Assembly: GCA_018883945.1 (NCBI GenBank)
Contig: JAHLFF010000277.1
Span: 1-41,827, forward strand
From: Candidatus Acinetobacter avistercoris
Lineage (GTDB): Bacteria > Pseudomonadota > Gammaproteobacteria > Pseudomonadales > Moraxellaceae
Length of the DNA: 41,827 nucleotides
Direction: 5' to 3'
Each line of letters starts with the position of its first letter. Position 1 is the first letter of the stretch. Below are positions 27,156-36,727 of the stretch, one piece after another. The notes below the pieces were generated by a model. That model worked only from the letters and a program-made list of their open reading frames with translations. It was not told the origin of the DNA and made no database searches. The position numbers were made by a program, and so were the translations under genes.

Positions 27156-28815
27156 ATGCTGTTTATAAAATCAAATAAAATCCGTTTACCCACTTTAAGT
27201 TTGAATCAATATTCATTACTACTTTCGACGTGGTTAGCCATTGCGTTAAATATCAGTTTTTATAGTAAATTAAGGGCCTTAACGCCTTACATCGGCTTGA
27301 ATTCAATATTATTTATTGTCTCTTCCATGATTATTGTCATATCGGCATATCATCTTTTAATGCAAATACTTTTGTGGCCCTATACCGTAAAAGTGATGAG
27401 CGTTGTTTTAATTTTATTTGGAGGATTAAGCAGCTACTTTGTCACCAATTTGGGGGTCATTATTTCACCCGATCAAATCCAAAATGCAATCCAAACCAAC
27501 CTGAATGAAAGTCTAGATCTAATGTCTTGGGCATTATTAAAGTGGTTTTTTTTCTTTGTGATCTTGCCTGTTCTGTTGTTTATTTACCTTCCTATTCAAA
27601 AACGTCCTTTGGTTAAAGAATTTGGTTTTAAAATCATCCACATATTTAGTGCGAGCATCATCCTATGCGGTACACTATTTATCTACTATGTGGATTATGC
27701 CGCGATTTTTAGAGAAAACCGCGATTTAAAAGGAATGATTTCCCCACAAAATTTAATTGCTTCAACGACATCATATTATCTAAAAAAAAGCGCCTAAAAA
27801 GAATCTTCCTTTGGTCCATTACGGCACAGATGCTCATCGCGTCCAAAATATACAACAAGAAAATATGCCGAAACTCATGGTCTTGGTTGTCGGTGAAACC
27901 GCACGTGCAGAAAGCTTTTCACTCAATCGATATGCGAAAAACACCAATCCAGAACTGCAAAAACAAGATACTTTGAATTTTAGCCAAGTCAGTAGTTGCG
28001 GTACAGCAACGGCGGTGTCTTTGCCTTGTATGTTTTCGGGAATGCAAAGAAAAAATTATAAAGAAGATATAGCACTAAACCGTGAAGGGTTACTCGACAT
28101 TGCACAGCGAGCAGGCTACAAAGTGACATGGATTGACAACAATTCTGGATGTAAAGACGTCTGTAATCGTGTTGAGCAATATACGATTCCACAAGACATC
28201 AAAGCAAAATGGTGTGATGCAGATAAAGAATGTTTGGACGAAATTTTGGTTGATAGTTTAAAACGCTATATCGAGCAGATTAAAAGCACAGACACTCAAC
28301 CTCGATTGATTGTATTACACCAAATGGGAAGTCATGGACCTGCATATTACAAACGATCCACACCTCAATATCAGCACTTTAAACCCATGTGTGAAAGCAA
28401 ATCGATACAGGGTTGCAGTCAACAAGAACTCATCAATAGCTATGATAATTCAATTGTTTATACTGACCATGTATTGAGCGACACCATTGATACCTTAAAA
28501 CAATTACCTCATTATCAAACTGCATTTTGGTATCTTTCTGATCATGGTGAATCTACGGGTGAACACGGTTTATATCTGCATGGATCACCTTACGCGATAG
28601 CGCCAAGCCAACAAACCCATGTTCCAATGGTCTTGTGGTTTTCAGAAAAATGGCGACAACATAATGCACAACAAGTGGCTTGTCTCAGCAATAATCAGCA
28701 AAAACCGCTAAGCCAAGATTATTTATTTTCTACTTTATTAAATGTATTAGATATAAAATCAGAAGTCATGAATTCAGAGTTCAATATGCTGAATCAATGT
28801 AATAGTTCAGTATAA
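27156..28815 (+). pseudogene. pmrC: Lipid A phosphoethanolamine transferase PmrC, frameshifted
   Basis: PmrC adds phosphoethanolamine to lipid A in the inner membrane. Here the gene is in two frames. From ATG 27156, five membrane helices are encoded up to YYLKKSA and a stop at 27795-27797. The next frame continues APKKNLPLVHYGTDAHRV and carries the whole catalytic domain: VVGETARAESFSLN, SCGTATAVSLPCMFSG (nucleophile Thr) and SDHGESTGEHGLYLHG. The switch point is an A8 run at 27782-27789. Removing one A gives SYYLKKAPKKNLPLV and a continuous protein of about 552 residues, the family length. All motifs are intact, so the lesion is recent, phase-variable, corrected by slippage, or a sequencing error. 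pmrA follows after 10 bases. Confidence 0.88.
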
Positions 28816-28825
28816 GGCGGCGAGC

Positions 28826-29488
28826 ATGACACAGATTTTATTAATCGAAGATGACTTCATGATTGCTGAGTCGACGGTCACACTATTGACTTATCACGGC
28901 TTTCAAGTGGAATGGGTCAATAACGGCTTAGTGGGTCTCAAATACATTAAAGAACACAAAGTCGACTTGGTCATTTTGGATTTAGGCTTACCGATGATGG
29001 ACGGTATGAGCGTACTCAAAAACATCCGTCAGCATCAACCTAATTTGCCCGTGTTTATTATCTCAGCACGTGATCAATTGCAACAAAGAATAGATGGACT
29101 CAATCACGGTGCAGATGATTATCTCATTAAACCTTATGAATTTGATGAGCTTTTGGCACGCATACATGCGCTCTTAAGACGAAGTAAAAATCCTACAGAG
29201 AATAATTCGATCTTGAGTCATGCTGGACTCATACTTGATGAAACCAATGTAGCAGCAACGTTTCATGGTCAACCGATTGAACTTTCAAATCGAGAATGGG
29301 CTTTATTACGGGCGCTGTTAAACCATCCCAATAAAATTTTTTCTAAAGCAAATTTAGAAGAAAAACTTTATAGTTTCGAACATGAAATCAGCAGTAATAC
29401 CGTGGAAGTGTATATCCATCATTTACGCTCTAAACTTGGTAAAGATTTCATAAGAAATATCCGTGGCTTAGGCTATCGACTGGGATAA
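28826..29488 (+). CDS. pmrA: Two-component response regulator PmrA
   Basis: A 220-residue OmpR/PhoB-type regulator. The receiver domain has the acidic cluster EDD (residues 8-10), phosphoacceptor Asp52 in VILDLGLPMMDG, and the conserved Lys in LIKPYEF. The C-terminal winged-helix domain (about 125-220) ends with EVYIHHLRSKLG...IRGLGYRLG. It lies between pmrC and pmrB, with a GGCGGCGAG binding site just after the pmrC stop. In Acinetobacter PmrA activates pmrC and its own operon, raising polymyxin resistance. Confidence 0.95.
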   Translation: MTQILLIEDDFMIAESTVTLLTYHGFQVEWVNNGLVGLKYIKEHKVDLVILDLGLPMMDGMSVLKNIRQHQPNLPVFIISARDQLQQRIDGLNHGADDYLIKPYEFDELLARIHALLRRSKNPTENNSILSHAGLILDETNVAATFHGQPIELSNREWALLRALLNHPNKIFSKANLEEKLYSFEHEISSNTVEVYIHHLRSKLGKDFIRNIRGLGYRLG

Positions 29489-29510
29489 AGGCTAACTTGA
29501 GACGCCATTT

Positions 29511-30842
29511 ATGAAACTATTCAAAAGTTTCTCATTACGTAAAACCTTATTGCTCTATACGCTCATTTTTAGCCTGGTCATGGGCTGCTTGTTAATGCTT
29601 TCAGCCTATTTAATTGCACTACATGAATCTAGCGAAATTATTGATGCACAGATGCGTTATTTGGCTAAACATTCAATTGAAGCAGAAACCGTATTAACGC
29701 AAAGTGATTTCAATCCTAATAAACACTATGAAGAAGAAGATCTATTTGTCGATGTTTGGGCCTACAAAGATCACAGTGATCAAAAACATCCTTTAAACTT
29801 ACTCGTTCAACCCGTCAATGAAGCAGGATTTTATACCCACAAAGCCAATAATGAGCTTTGGTACACTTATGTCTTACCACTCGATGATGTACAGATTCAA
29901 GTCAGCCAACAGCAATCTGTTCGTAAACAACTGGCGCTTGAACTGGCAACCAGTATCTTCCTCCCCTTTATACCTTTAATGACTTTAATGATCATTGGTT
30001 TAAGTTGGATTATTGTGCTGAGTCTACGACCTCTAGAAGATTTAAAATTAGCCTTGGCACAACGTCAACCCAATGATTTACATCCGATTGATCATCAAGC
30101 ATATCCAGATGAAATCATGCCCACCATCCAAGAAATAAATCGTCTATTTGAAAAAATTTCACTGGGGCAACAAGAACAGCGGCAATTCATTGCTGATGCC
30201 GCACACGAACTGCGAACACCAATTACGGCTTTAAATTTGCAAAGTACGATTTTATTAAAAGAGTTTCCAGATTCAAATGCCTTGCAACAACACAGCAAAG
30301 GACTTGCTCGTATTCAGCATCTTGTCGCGCAATTACTCAGTCTTGCTCAACAAGATACGACACTTCCCTCTTTGATTCATTATCAAGACTTCAAATTGAG
30401 CGAGATCGCTTTTAATTGTATTGAGCAGCTCATTCCCTTTTCGCTTCAAAAAAATATTGACTTAGGCTTAACCGAACACCCTGATATTTTTATGCATAGC
30501 GATGAATCCGCGATTCATTCTATTATTTATAATTTAATTGATAATGCCATAAAGTATACGCCGCAAAACGGCATGATTAATGTCTCGTTATCAAAACAAT
30601 CAGATTATGCATTAATTGATATTGAAGATAGCGGCCCCGGTATTGATCCAAACCAATATAGTGAGATTTTAAAGCGCTTTTATCGAATCGAGAATCATAC
30701 CGAAATTGGCAGTGGTTTAGGATTATCGATTGTCAATAAAGCCACTGAGCGTCTAGGTGGTCAGCTCGTTTTTGCAAAAAGTGATGACTTGGGTGGCTTA
30801 AAAGTTACGGTAAAATTACCCATCAATATGACGCCTGCTTAA
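29511..30842 (+). CDS. pmrB: Sensor histidine kinase PmrB
   Basis: A 443-residue inner-membrane sensor kinase. Two membrane helices (about 12-36 and 148-172) bracket a periplasmic segment of about 110 residues with acidic EEED (74-77) that could bind cations. The H-box FIADAAHELRTPITAL gives phospho-His232 and Pro237; then the N-box NLIDNAIKYTP, DSGPGIDP and GSGLGLSIVNKA of the ATPase domain. All kinase motifs are intact, so no loss-of-function lesion is seen. It begins 22 bases after pmrA. The HELRTP region is a known site of colistin-resistance substitutions in A. baumannii; the motif is wild type here. Confidence 0.95.
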   Translation: MKLFKSFSLRKTLLLYTLIFSLVMGCLLMLSAYLIALHESSEIIDAQMRYLAKHSIEAETVLTQSDFNPNKHYEEEDLFVDVWAYKDHSDQKHPLNLLVQPVNEAGFYTHKANNELWYTYVLPLDDVQIQVSQQQSVRKQLALELATSIFLPFIPLMTLMIIGLSWIIVLSLRPLEDLKLALAQRQPNDLHPIDHQAYPDEIMPTIQEINRLFEKISLGQQEQRQFIADAAHELRTPITALNLQSTILLKEFPDSNALQQHSKGLARIQHLVAQLLSLAQQDTTLPSLIHYQDFKLSEIAFNCIEQLIPFSLQKNIDLGLTEHPDIFMHSDESAIHSIIYNLIDNAIKYTPQNGMINVSLSKQSDYALIDIEDSGPGIDPNQYSEILKRFYRIENHTEIGSGLGLSIVNKATERLGGQLVFAKSDDLGGLKVTVKLPINMTPA

Positions 30843-30845
30843 TGG

Positions 30846-31631
30846 TTAAGAGGATCGTTTGGGATTTAATTTTGAATAGAAAATCAAATAACTTACGACA
30901 TTAACAGTCCATATAATCACGCCTGTCCAAAGATTATGACTGAGGAAATGCGCGCCACGCATCATTTGTGCCCAGCCCATTGCAAACCCCAGTACAATCC
31001 CTGCAATTAAATAAAAATGCGCTAGCTTTGTATCTCGATCACGATATACAAAGTAGCCAGCCAAAATGCTAAAGCCTGCTGATGCATGTCCACCGGGGAA
31101 GCAATGCCCTGCTGTAGCATTCAATATCCAATTAAAATGATCCTGTGCACTGAGGGTCATATTCCAAGGGCAAGCATGTACTGAATGTGCTTTTAAAATT
31201 CCAATCAAAATAATGGGGAACAGCAACATCAAAAAGAAATAGCCAGAACGCCATTGATTCTCAGAATTTTGCTTAGACTGACTTTGCTTTGTTTTACTAT
31301 GCTTGGTTTTAATTTCCTTCGTTTTACTTTCATTGCTTTTACTTTCATTATTTTTATTTAGCTTAGTTTTACTATGCTTAAAATTAAAAGATAAAATCCA
31401 TCGCAACAAAACCAACAACATACAAAATATCAATATCCACTTAACGTATTGATGTCCTAATGTCGCCAAAGCCCAATGCTCTCTCAGATAAAAATCACCC
31501 TGTGATGTCATCCAGTTTTCAATAATATTACGATCCAATGCTCCTGCGACAGGAAAAAATACATATAAAATCAAAACGAGCATGAAGATGACAATGATTT
31601 GAGAGATGGCAAATTTAGAAAGAGATGACAT
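30846..31631 (-). CDS. PAP2 family membrane phosphatase with a repeat-expanded loop
   Basis: A 261-residue membrane phosphatase of the PAP2 superfamily. Helices lie near 9-28, 62-82, 131-147, 186-197, 207-222 and 236-253. Catalytic motifs are KAHSVHACPW (147 onward, a divergent C1), CFPGGHASAG (PGGH 179-182, C2) and MRGAHFLSH (C3, His232). This form resembles LpxE/LpxT-like lipid phosphatases. Between helices 2 and 3, residues 85-126 form a Lys/Ser/Thr/Asn/Gln tract with repeats of NESK(S/T) and KHSKTK, unusual for the family. It is convergent with pmrB, three bases apart, and could act on lipid A or undecaprenyl pyrophosphate. Substrate not determined. Confidence 0.85.
   Translation of the reverse strand: MSSLSKFAISQIIVIFMLVLILYVFFPVAGALDRNIIENWMTSQGDFYLREHWALATLGHQYVKWILIFCMLLVLLRWILSFNFKHSKTKLNKNNESKSNESKTKEIKTKHSKTKQSQSKQNSENQWRSGYFFLMLLFPIILIGILKAHSVHACPWNMTLSAQDHFNWILNATAGHCFPGGHASAGFSILAGYFVYRDRDTKLAHFYLIAGIVLGFAMGWAQMMRGAHFLSHNLWTGVIIWTVNVVSYLIFYSKLNPKRSS
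31286..31380. repeat. In-frame 15-bp repeats within the PAP2 gene
   Basis: On the plus strand TTTTACTTTCATT occurs at 31322 and 31337 (15 bases apart), and GTTTTACTATGCTT occurs at 31291 and 31366. They encode repeated NESK and KHSKT units. Confidence 0.8.
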
Positions 31632-31764
31632 AAGACGATGTATTTAAATATTTTAGGCCATCATGTCAGCACTAACTTAATCAAAACTTAAAAATTAGAC
31701 TTCTTTGATATACCATTTTTTTTAACTTATGAACGAGTTCTATTCCTTCTAAATTTTTACCTCG

Positions 31765-31820
31765 AAAACATTACTTCAAAAGCATTGCTTTTAAAATACC
31801 GCTTCTAAAATACCGCTTCA
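31765..31820. repeat. Four imperfect 13-15 bp tandem repeats
   Basis: AAAACATTACTTC, AAAAGCATTGCTTTT, AAAATACCGCTTCT and AAAATACCGCTTC follow one another. The last two are identical over 13 bases. Confidence 0.75.
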
Positions 31821-31955
31821 AAAATTTAGATCTTAATATGAGCACCAGCCTAAACTGTGATGCTTGAATATTGTTCAATGACAATCACTTTTAAATCCTC
31901 ATTGATATAAAGCTTCTTAGCATTTTACTTAAAGTTCAAATTTGCCTAATAATCA

Positions 31956-31984
31956 TTGGTTGAACAGGTATTTTCCGTTATAAT
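31956..31984 (+). promoter_or_regulatory. Likely sigma-70 promoter of alaS
   Basis: A perfect TATAAT (31979-31984) lies 17 bases after TTGGTT. The transcript would have a leader of roughly 110 bases before alaS. Confidence 0.5.
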
Positions 31985-32102
31985 TTGGCGTTTTAAAAAA
32001 TTAAGCCTGCATTCAGAAGTGAGCAATCATTCGTTAGACTCAATCTGAATGCTTTTGCCAAATACGAATATATGGAGTGACTTGGTTGTGAGTACTCGTT
32101 TA

Positions 32103-34781
32103 ATGACATCCGCTGAAATCCGTGAAGCATTTTTGCGTTACTTTGAGTCGCAAGGGCATACACGTGTCGCGTCGAGTTCTCTCGTACCAGCCAATGACCC
32201 GACTTTATTGTTTACTAACGCGGGCATGAACCAATTCAAAGACTGTTTTTTAGGTCTTGAAAAACGTGATTATGTACGTGCAACGAGTTCACAAAAATGT
32301 GTCCGTGCTGGTGGTAAACACAACGATTTAGACAATGTTGGCTATACAGCTCGTCACCATACTTTCTTTGAAATGCTCGGTAACTTTTCTTTCGGTGATT
32401 ATTTTAAACGTGATGCCATTACTTTTGCTTGGGATTTTCTAACAGGTGAAAATTGGTTAGCACTACCAAAAGATAAACTTTATGCCACTGTTTATCATAC
32501 AGATGATGAAGCATTCGATATCTGGAACAAAGAAATTGGTCTAGATGCAAGCCGCATTATCCGTATTGGTGATAACAAAGGTGGTCAATACGCATCTGAT
32601 AACTTCTGGGCAATGGGTGACACAGGTCCTTGTGGTCCATGTTCTGAAATTTTCTTTGATCACGGTGATCATATTTGGGGTGGCCTACCAGGTTCTCCTG
32701 AAGAAGATGGCGATCGTTTCATTGAAATCTGGAACAACGTCTTCATGCAGTTTAACCGCACTGCGGATGGTGTATTGCACCCTCTTCCTGCGCCTTCTGT
32801 TGATACAGGCATGGGCTTGGAACGTATTTCTGCGGTATTACAACACGTCAATTCAAACTATGAAATCGACCTATTCCAAAACTTATTAAAACCTGCTGCT
32901 GAAATCATTGGTTTAGATACCTCTGATCTTGAAGCCACTGCAAAAGCTGAAAACAAAGCTGTTGAATATCCAGCTTCACTTAAAGTTGTTGCTGACCATG
33001 CACGTTCATGCTGCTTCTTAATCGCAGATGGTGTTAATCCTTCAAACGAAGGCCGTGGTTATGTGCTGCGTCGTATTATCCGTCGAGCAGTTCGTCATGG
33101 TAACAAACTCGGTGCAACAGGTTCATTCTTCCATAAAATGTTACAGCCGTTAATTGCTGTCATGGGTGATGCATATCCTGAACTTGCAGCACAACAAGCT
33201 CGTATAGAAGCGCAGTTACTGAAAGAAGAAGAACAGTTCGCGAAAACCTTAGAGCAAGGTTTGAAATTGCTTGAAGGTGAATTAGCGAATTTGAAAGGTT
33301 CTGTTATTCCAGGTGCGGTGGTATTTAAGCTTTATGATACTTACGGCTTCCCTGCTGACTTAACTGCAGACATCGCACGTGAACGTGAACTCACAATTGA
33401 TGAAGCAGGTTTCGAAGTAGAAATGGCTGCTCAACGTCAACGCGCACGTGATGCTGGTAAGTTCTCAATCGACTACAACACCATTGTGAATGTTGAAGGC
33501 GAAACACAATTTGATGGCTATGATGCAACTCAAAGCCAAGGTCAAATTATTGCAATCTATAAAGATGGCGAACAAGTTGATGAAGTCGTTGAAGGCGATG
33601 ACGCATTAATTGTCCTTAACCAAACCCCTTTCTATGCTGAAAGCGGCGGTCAAATTGGTGATACGGGCCTATTCAAAAACGAAACGGGTATTTTTGAAGT
33701 TCAAGACACCAAGAAATCTGGTGGTGCTTTTGTCCATCAAGGAATCGTTACTGTCGGAAGCTTAAAGGCGACTCAACAGGTAGAAGCAATTGTTAAAGCC
33801 GATATTCGTGCTGCAACTGCTCGTAACCACTCTGCAACCCATTTGTTACATGCGGCTTTACGTCAAGTATTAGGCTCACATGTACAACAAAAAGGTTCTT
33901 TGGTTGCAAGCGATATTTTACGTTTTGACTTTGCCAATGACCAACCTGTTTCTTTAGAACAAATCCAAGAGATTGAACGTCTCGTAAACGCTGAAGTTAT
34001 TGCAAACACACCTGTTTCTACAGAACTACTTGATATCGAGTCTGCAAAAGCTAAAGGCGCGATGATGTTGTTCGGTGAGAAATATGGTGATGAAGTCCGT
34101 GTACTTTCAATGGGTTCTGTGATTGAAGATAAAAACTTTTCAATCGAACTTTGTGGTGGTATTCACGTCAAACGTACAGGTGATATCGGTCTGTTTAAAA
34201 TCACCTCTGAAGGTGGCGTAGCGGCTGGTATTCGTCGTATTGAGGCAGTGACTGGCAGCAAAGCTGTTGATATGATTCAAAACACTGAGCGAAATGTTCA
34301 ACACATTAACAGTTTGTTGAAAGCACAAAACCATCAAACTGTCGAAAAAGTTGAAGCAGTCGTTGAAACCGCACATCAGTTGCAAAAACAAATTGAACAG
34401 TTGAATCAAAAGTTAGCGCATTTCCAAGCATCAGAACTTTTAAGCCAAGTTCAAACAATTGCTGGTCGTACAACATTGATAACGACTGTTCAAAATATGG
34501 ATGCAAAATCACTTCGTAATTTGCATGACGGTGTGAAATCTAAACTAGACAATGCCGTTATTGTCCTTGCAGGTGTAGATGATGACAAAGTCAGCTTAAT
34601 TGCATCGGTTGCAAAAGACTTTACTGCTCACATTAAAGCAGGTGACATCATTAAACACTTAGCAAATGAGCTTGGTGGTAAAGGTGGTGGTAAGCCTGAT
34701 TTGGCACAAGGTGGCGCGCCACTTAACGAGAAGTTTGCACCAACCATGGCAGCATTAACTGCTTGGTTAGAAACAAAATAA
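32103..34781 (+). CDS. alaS: Alanyl-tRNA synthetase
   Basis: A class II aminoacyl-tRNA synthetase charging tRNA-Ala. The start ATG 32103 gives [14 protein letters not shown], the family N-terminus (892 residues); GTG 32088 with GGAG upstream, and ATG 32049, are alternatives. Catalytic motifs include [20 protein letters not shown], the [20 protein letters not shown] area and the GMGLERI motif 3. The editing domain has [15 protein letters not shown] (HxxxH) and CGGIHV (Cys-His zinc site). A coiled coil follows (about 720-780), then the C-Ala domain with [14 protein letters not shown]. lysC follows after a hairpin, the alaS-lysC-csrA order common in gammaproteobacteria. Confidence 0.97.
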   Translation: MTSAEIREAFLRYFESQGHTRVASSSLVPANDPTLLFTNAGMNQFKDCFLGLEKRDYVRATSSQKCVRAGGKHNDLDNVGYTARHHTFFEMLGNFSFGDYFKRDAITFAWDFLTGENWLALPKDKLYATVYHTDDEAFDIWNKEIGLDASRIIRIGDNKGGQYASDNFWAMGDTGPCGPCSEIFFDHGDHIWGGLPGSPEEDGDRFIEIWNNVFMQFNRTADGVLHPLPAPSVDTGMGLERISAVLQHVNSNYEIDLFQNLLKPAAEIIGLDTSDLEATAKAENKAVEYPASLKVVADHARSCCFLIADGVNPSNEGRGYVLRRIIRRAVRHGNKLGATGSFFHKMLQPLIAVMGDAYPELAAQQARIEAQLLKEEEQFAKTLEQGLKLLEGELANLKGSVIPGAVVFKLYDTYGFPADLTADIARERELTIDEAGFEVEMAAQRQRARDAGKFSIDYNTIVNVEGETQFDGYDATQSQGQIIAIYKDGEQVDEVVEGDDALIVLNQTPFYAESGGQIGDTGLFKNETGIFEVQDTKKSGGAFVHQGIVTVGSLKATQQVEAIVKADIRAATARNHSATHLLHAALRQVLGSHVQQKGSLVASDILRFDFANDQPVSLEQIQEIERLVNAEVIANTPVSTELLDIESAKAKGAMMLFGEKYGDEVRVLSMGSVIEDKNFSIELCGGIHVKRTGDIGLFKITSEGGVAAGIRRIEAVTGSKAVDMIQNTERNVQHINSLLKAQNHQTVEKVEAVVETAHQLQKQIEQLNQKLAHFQASELLSQVQTIAGRTTLITTVQNMDAKSLRNLHDGVKSKLDNAVIVLAGVDDDKVSLIASVAKDFTAHIKAGDIIKHLANELGGKGGGKPDLAQGGAPLNEKFAPTMAALTAWLETK

Positions 34782-34802
34782 GACTTCAATTTTTGTGTAA
34801 CG

Positions 34803-34826
34803 GACCCTGAAGGTGTTTTCAGGGTC
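34803..34826 (+). terminator. Hairpin between alaS and lysC
   Basis: A perfect 9-bp stem GACCCTGAA / TTCAGGGTC with a 6-base loop, but no T tract. It may partly terminate or process the alaS-lysC transcript. Confidence 0.5.
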
Positions 34827-34846
34827 ATGGCTTTTATGGAACAACT

Positions 34847-36127
34847 ATGGCACTAATCGTTCAAAAATATGGCGGTACTTCTATGGGTACTCCCGAGCGC
34901 ATTTTAAATGTTGCTCGTCGTGTTAAGCGTTGGCATGATCATGGTCACCAAGTGGTGGTTGTGGTTTCAGCAATGAGTGGCGAAACGAATCGCCTGCTTG
35001 CTTTAGCCAAAGCCATAACCGAGACACCTGATCCTCGTGAAATTGACCAAATGGTTTCTACGGGTGAACAGGTAACGATTGCAATGTTATCGATGGCGCT
35101 TAACTCTATTGGTGTTGAAGCGAAGTCATTAACAGGTCGCCAAGTCGGACTTAAAACGGACAGCGCCTTTAATAAAGCACGTATTGAGTCTATTAATACG
35201 GATGTATTAACAGAAAACTTAAATGCTGGTCGTGTTTTAGTTGTTGCTGGTTTCCAAGGCTTTGATGAAAATGGCAACACGACTACACTGGGTCGTGGGG
35301 GCTCAGATACATCTGGTGTAGCGATTGCTGCTGCGTTAAAAGCCGATGAATGCCAAATTTACACAGATGTTGATGGTGTTTACACCACAGATCCACGCGT
35401 TGCACCTAAAGCCAAAAAAATTGATCGTATTTCTTTTGAAGAAATGCTCGAAATGGCATCTCTGGGTTCAAAAGTTTTACAAATTCGCTCTGTAGAATTT
35501 GCAGGGAAATATCAAGTCCCTTTACGCGTATTATCAAGTTTTGATAATGACAATGATGGCGCATTCGACGAAGACTTCAAAAATAACGTCGGCACTTTGA
35601 TTACCACTGAAGCGGAAGATAATATGGAACAGCCAATTATTTCGGGTATTGCTTTTAACCGTGATGAAGCAAAATTGACTATTTTAGGTGTGCCTGATGA
35701 ACCAGGTATTGCTTCTAAAATCCTATCGCCTATTAGTGCTGCCAACATTGAAGTGGATATGATCATCCAGAATGTTGAGGAAGATGGTACAACTGATTTT
35801 ACCTTTACTGTAAATCGTACTGAACTTGCCAAAGCAAAAGCGATTCTCGAAGCAACTGCAGCAAAAATTGGTGCGCGTGAAGTGTCTACACGTGACAATA
35901 TTGTAAAAGTATCGATCGTTGGTGTTGGTATGCGCTCACATGCAGGCGTTGCGAGCACAATGTTTACTTCACTTGCAGATGAAGGAATTAATATTTTAAT
36001 GATCTCTACTTCAGAAATTAAGATTTCTGTGATCATTGATGAACGTTATTTAGAACTTGCCGTTCGTGCTTTACACACTGCATTTGGTTTAGATCGTGAA
36101 AGTGGTGAATCTAGCGTACGTGCATAA
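34847..36127 (+). CDS. lysC: Aspartate kinase
   Basis: LysC phosphorylates aspartate, opening the pathway to lysine, threonine, methionine and diaminopimelate. The 426-residue protein starts with the kinase loop VQKYGGTSMGTPERI, then MVSTGEQVTIAML, TTLGRGGSDTSGVAIAAAL and YTDVDGVYTTDPRV of the amino acid kinase fold (1-245). Two ACT domains follow (about 265-425), including GVPDEPGIASKILSPISAANI and VGVGMRSHAGVASTMF, which bind feedback inhibitors. The ACT layout is that of the Pseudomonas/Corynebacterium type rather than the E. coli fused enzymes. GGA lies seven bases before the ATG. Confidence 0.97.
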   Translation: MALIVQKYGGTSMGTPERILNVARRVKRWHDHGHQVVVVVSAMSGETNRLLALAKAITETPDPREIDQMVSTGEQVTIAMLSMALNSIGVEAKSLTGRQVGLKTDSAFNKARIESINTDVLTENLNAGRVLVVAGFQGFDENGNTTTLGRGGSDTSGVAIAAALKADECQIYTDVDGVYTTDPRVAPKAKKIDRISFEEMLEMASLGSKVLQIRSVEFAGKYQVPLRVLSSFDNDNDGAFDEDFKNNVGTLITTEAEDNMEQPIISGIAFNRDEAKLTILGVPDEPGIASKILSPISAANIEVDMIIQNVEEDGTTDFTFTVNRTELAKAKAILEATAAKIGAREVSTRDNIVKVSIVGVGMRSHAGVASTMFTSLADEGINILMISTSEIKISVIIDERYLELAVRALHTAFGLDRESGESSVRA

Positions 36128-36145
36128 TCACAATTCATAGTATTT

Positions 36146-36204
36146 TAGATACTATGAAGATGCATAAATATTATGAGCCACTATAGTTTTTTTTATAGTG
36201 GCTC
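36146..36204 (+). promoter_or_regulatory. Two perfect hairpins between lysC and csrA
   Basis: CATAGTAT / ATACTATG around a 5-base loop (36146-36166), then GAGCCACTATA / TATAGTGGCTC around GTTTTTTT (36175-36204). The second lacks a T tract after the stem. They probably end the lysC transcript or fold its 3' end. Confidence 0.55.
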
Positions 36205-36368
36205 TGTTATATTAGCCCAGAAGGTTTTTTGTAAGATTTAAATAGTCTTGTGACGAGATTGCATATTTCATCACAATTATCTGTTAAAATTTCTCGTAAA
36301 TACCGAGGTTGTTGTTTCGCTTTTTGAAAAAACTATCGCAGGTTTAGCGTATAAGCAAGGAGATAAAC

Positions 36369-36629
36369 ATGCTGATTCTTACCCGTCGTGTCGGGGAAAC
36401 ATTAATGATTGGAGACCAAGTCAGTGTTACTGTACTCGGTGTCAAAGGCAATCAAGTACGTATTGGTGTAAATGCACCCAAAGAAGTATCAGTACATCGT
36501 GAAGAAATCTATCAAAGAATTCAACATGAACGTGCAATGCATGAACATTTGCAGCACTTAGATCAAGAATACCAACCATCTTTTGAAGAAGAGAATGCGA
36601 CGGTGACGCAGAATGATTTTAATCGCTAA
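36369..36629 (+). CDS. csrA: Carbon storage regulator CsrA with extended tail
   Basis: An RNA-binding dimer that controls translation and stability of mRNAs by covering GGA motifs. The conserved core [18 protein letters not shown] through [13 protein letters not shown] (1-57, with Leu4, Arg6 and the RNA-contacting Arg44 region VHREEIY) is intact. The protein is 86 residues, about 25 longer than E. coli CsrA. The extra part, from [18 protein letters not shown] to the end, is acidic, Gln/Asn-rich and looks disordered, as in other Acinetobacter. The ATG has an ideal AAGGAG six bases upstream. The gene follows lysC, as in many gammaproteobacteria. Confidence 0.96.
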   Translation: MLILTRRVGETLMIGDQVSVTVLGVKGNQVRIGVNAPKEVSVHREEIYQRIQHERAMHEHLQHLDQEYQPSFEEENATVTQNDFNR

Positions 36630-36649
36630 GATTTTAATGATTTTGGTAC

Positions 36650-36673
36650 TAAAGCGGCTACTTAGCCGCTTTA
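36650..36673 (+). terminator. Terminator of csrA
   Basis: TAAAGCGGC / GCCGCTTTA pair around a 6-base loop, 20 bases after the stop. The T tract is short. Confidence 0.7.
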
Positions 36674-36727
36674 AATTTATCTAAAACAATGATGAATAAG
36701 GCTTAATTGATTTAAATAATGTTCACT

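Larger units (their letters stand above)
31632..32102. other. Gene-free stretch between PAP2 gene and alaS
   Basis: It contains ATTAGACTTCTTTGAT at 31693-31708, matching the end of the interspersed repeat, a 13-15 bp tandem repeat (31765-31820), and the alaS promoter near its end. No gene is supported. Confidence 0.65.

Noticed and set aside
27783..27795. Programmed -1 ribosomal frameshift in pmrC at the A AAA AAA heptamer
   Set aside because: A -1 shift does not enter the frame of the second half; a +1 shift (or loss of one A in the RNA) is needed, so the classical -1 signal does not explain it.
32049..32102. Upstream ATG start for alaS
   Set aside because: The extra 18 residues are not family-like; [10 protein letters not shown] normally begins right after the initiator.
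35512..36036. 174-codon open frame antisense to lysC
   Set aside because: It is the complement of the conserved ACT-domain coding region, its product is Ser/Ile-rich without family features, and it has no credible start signals.
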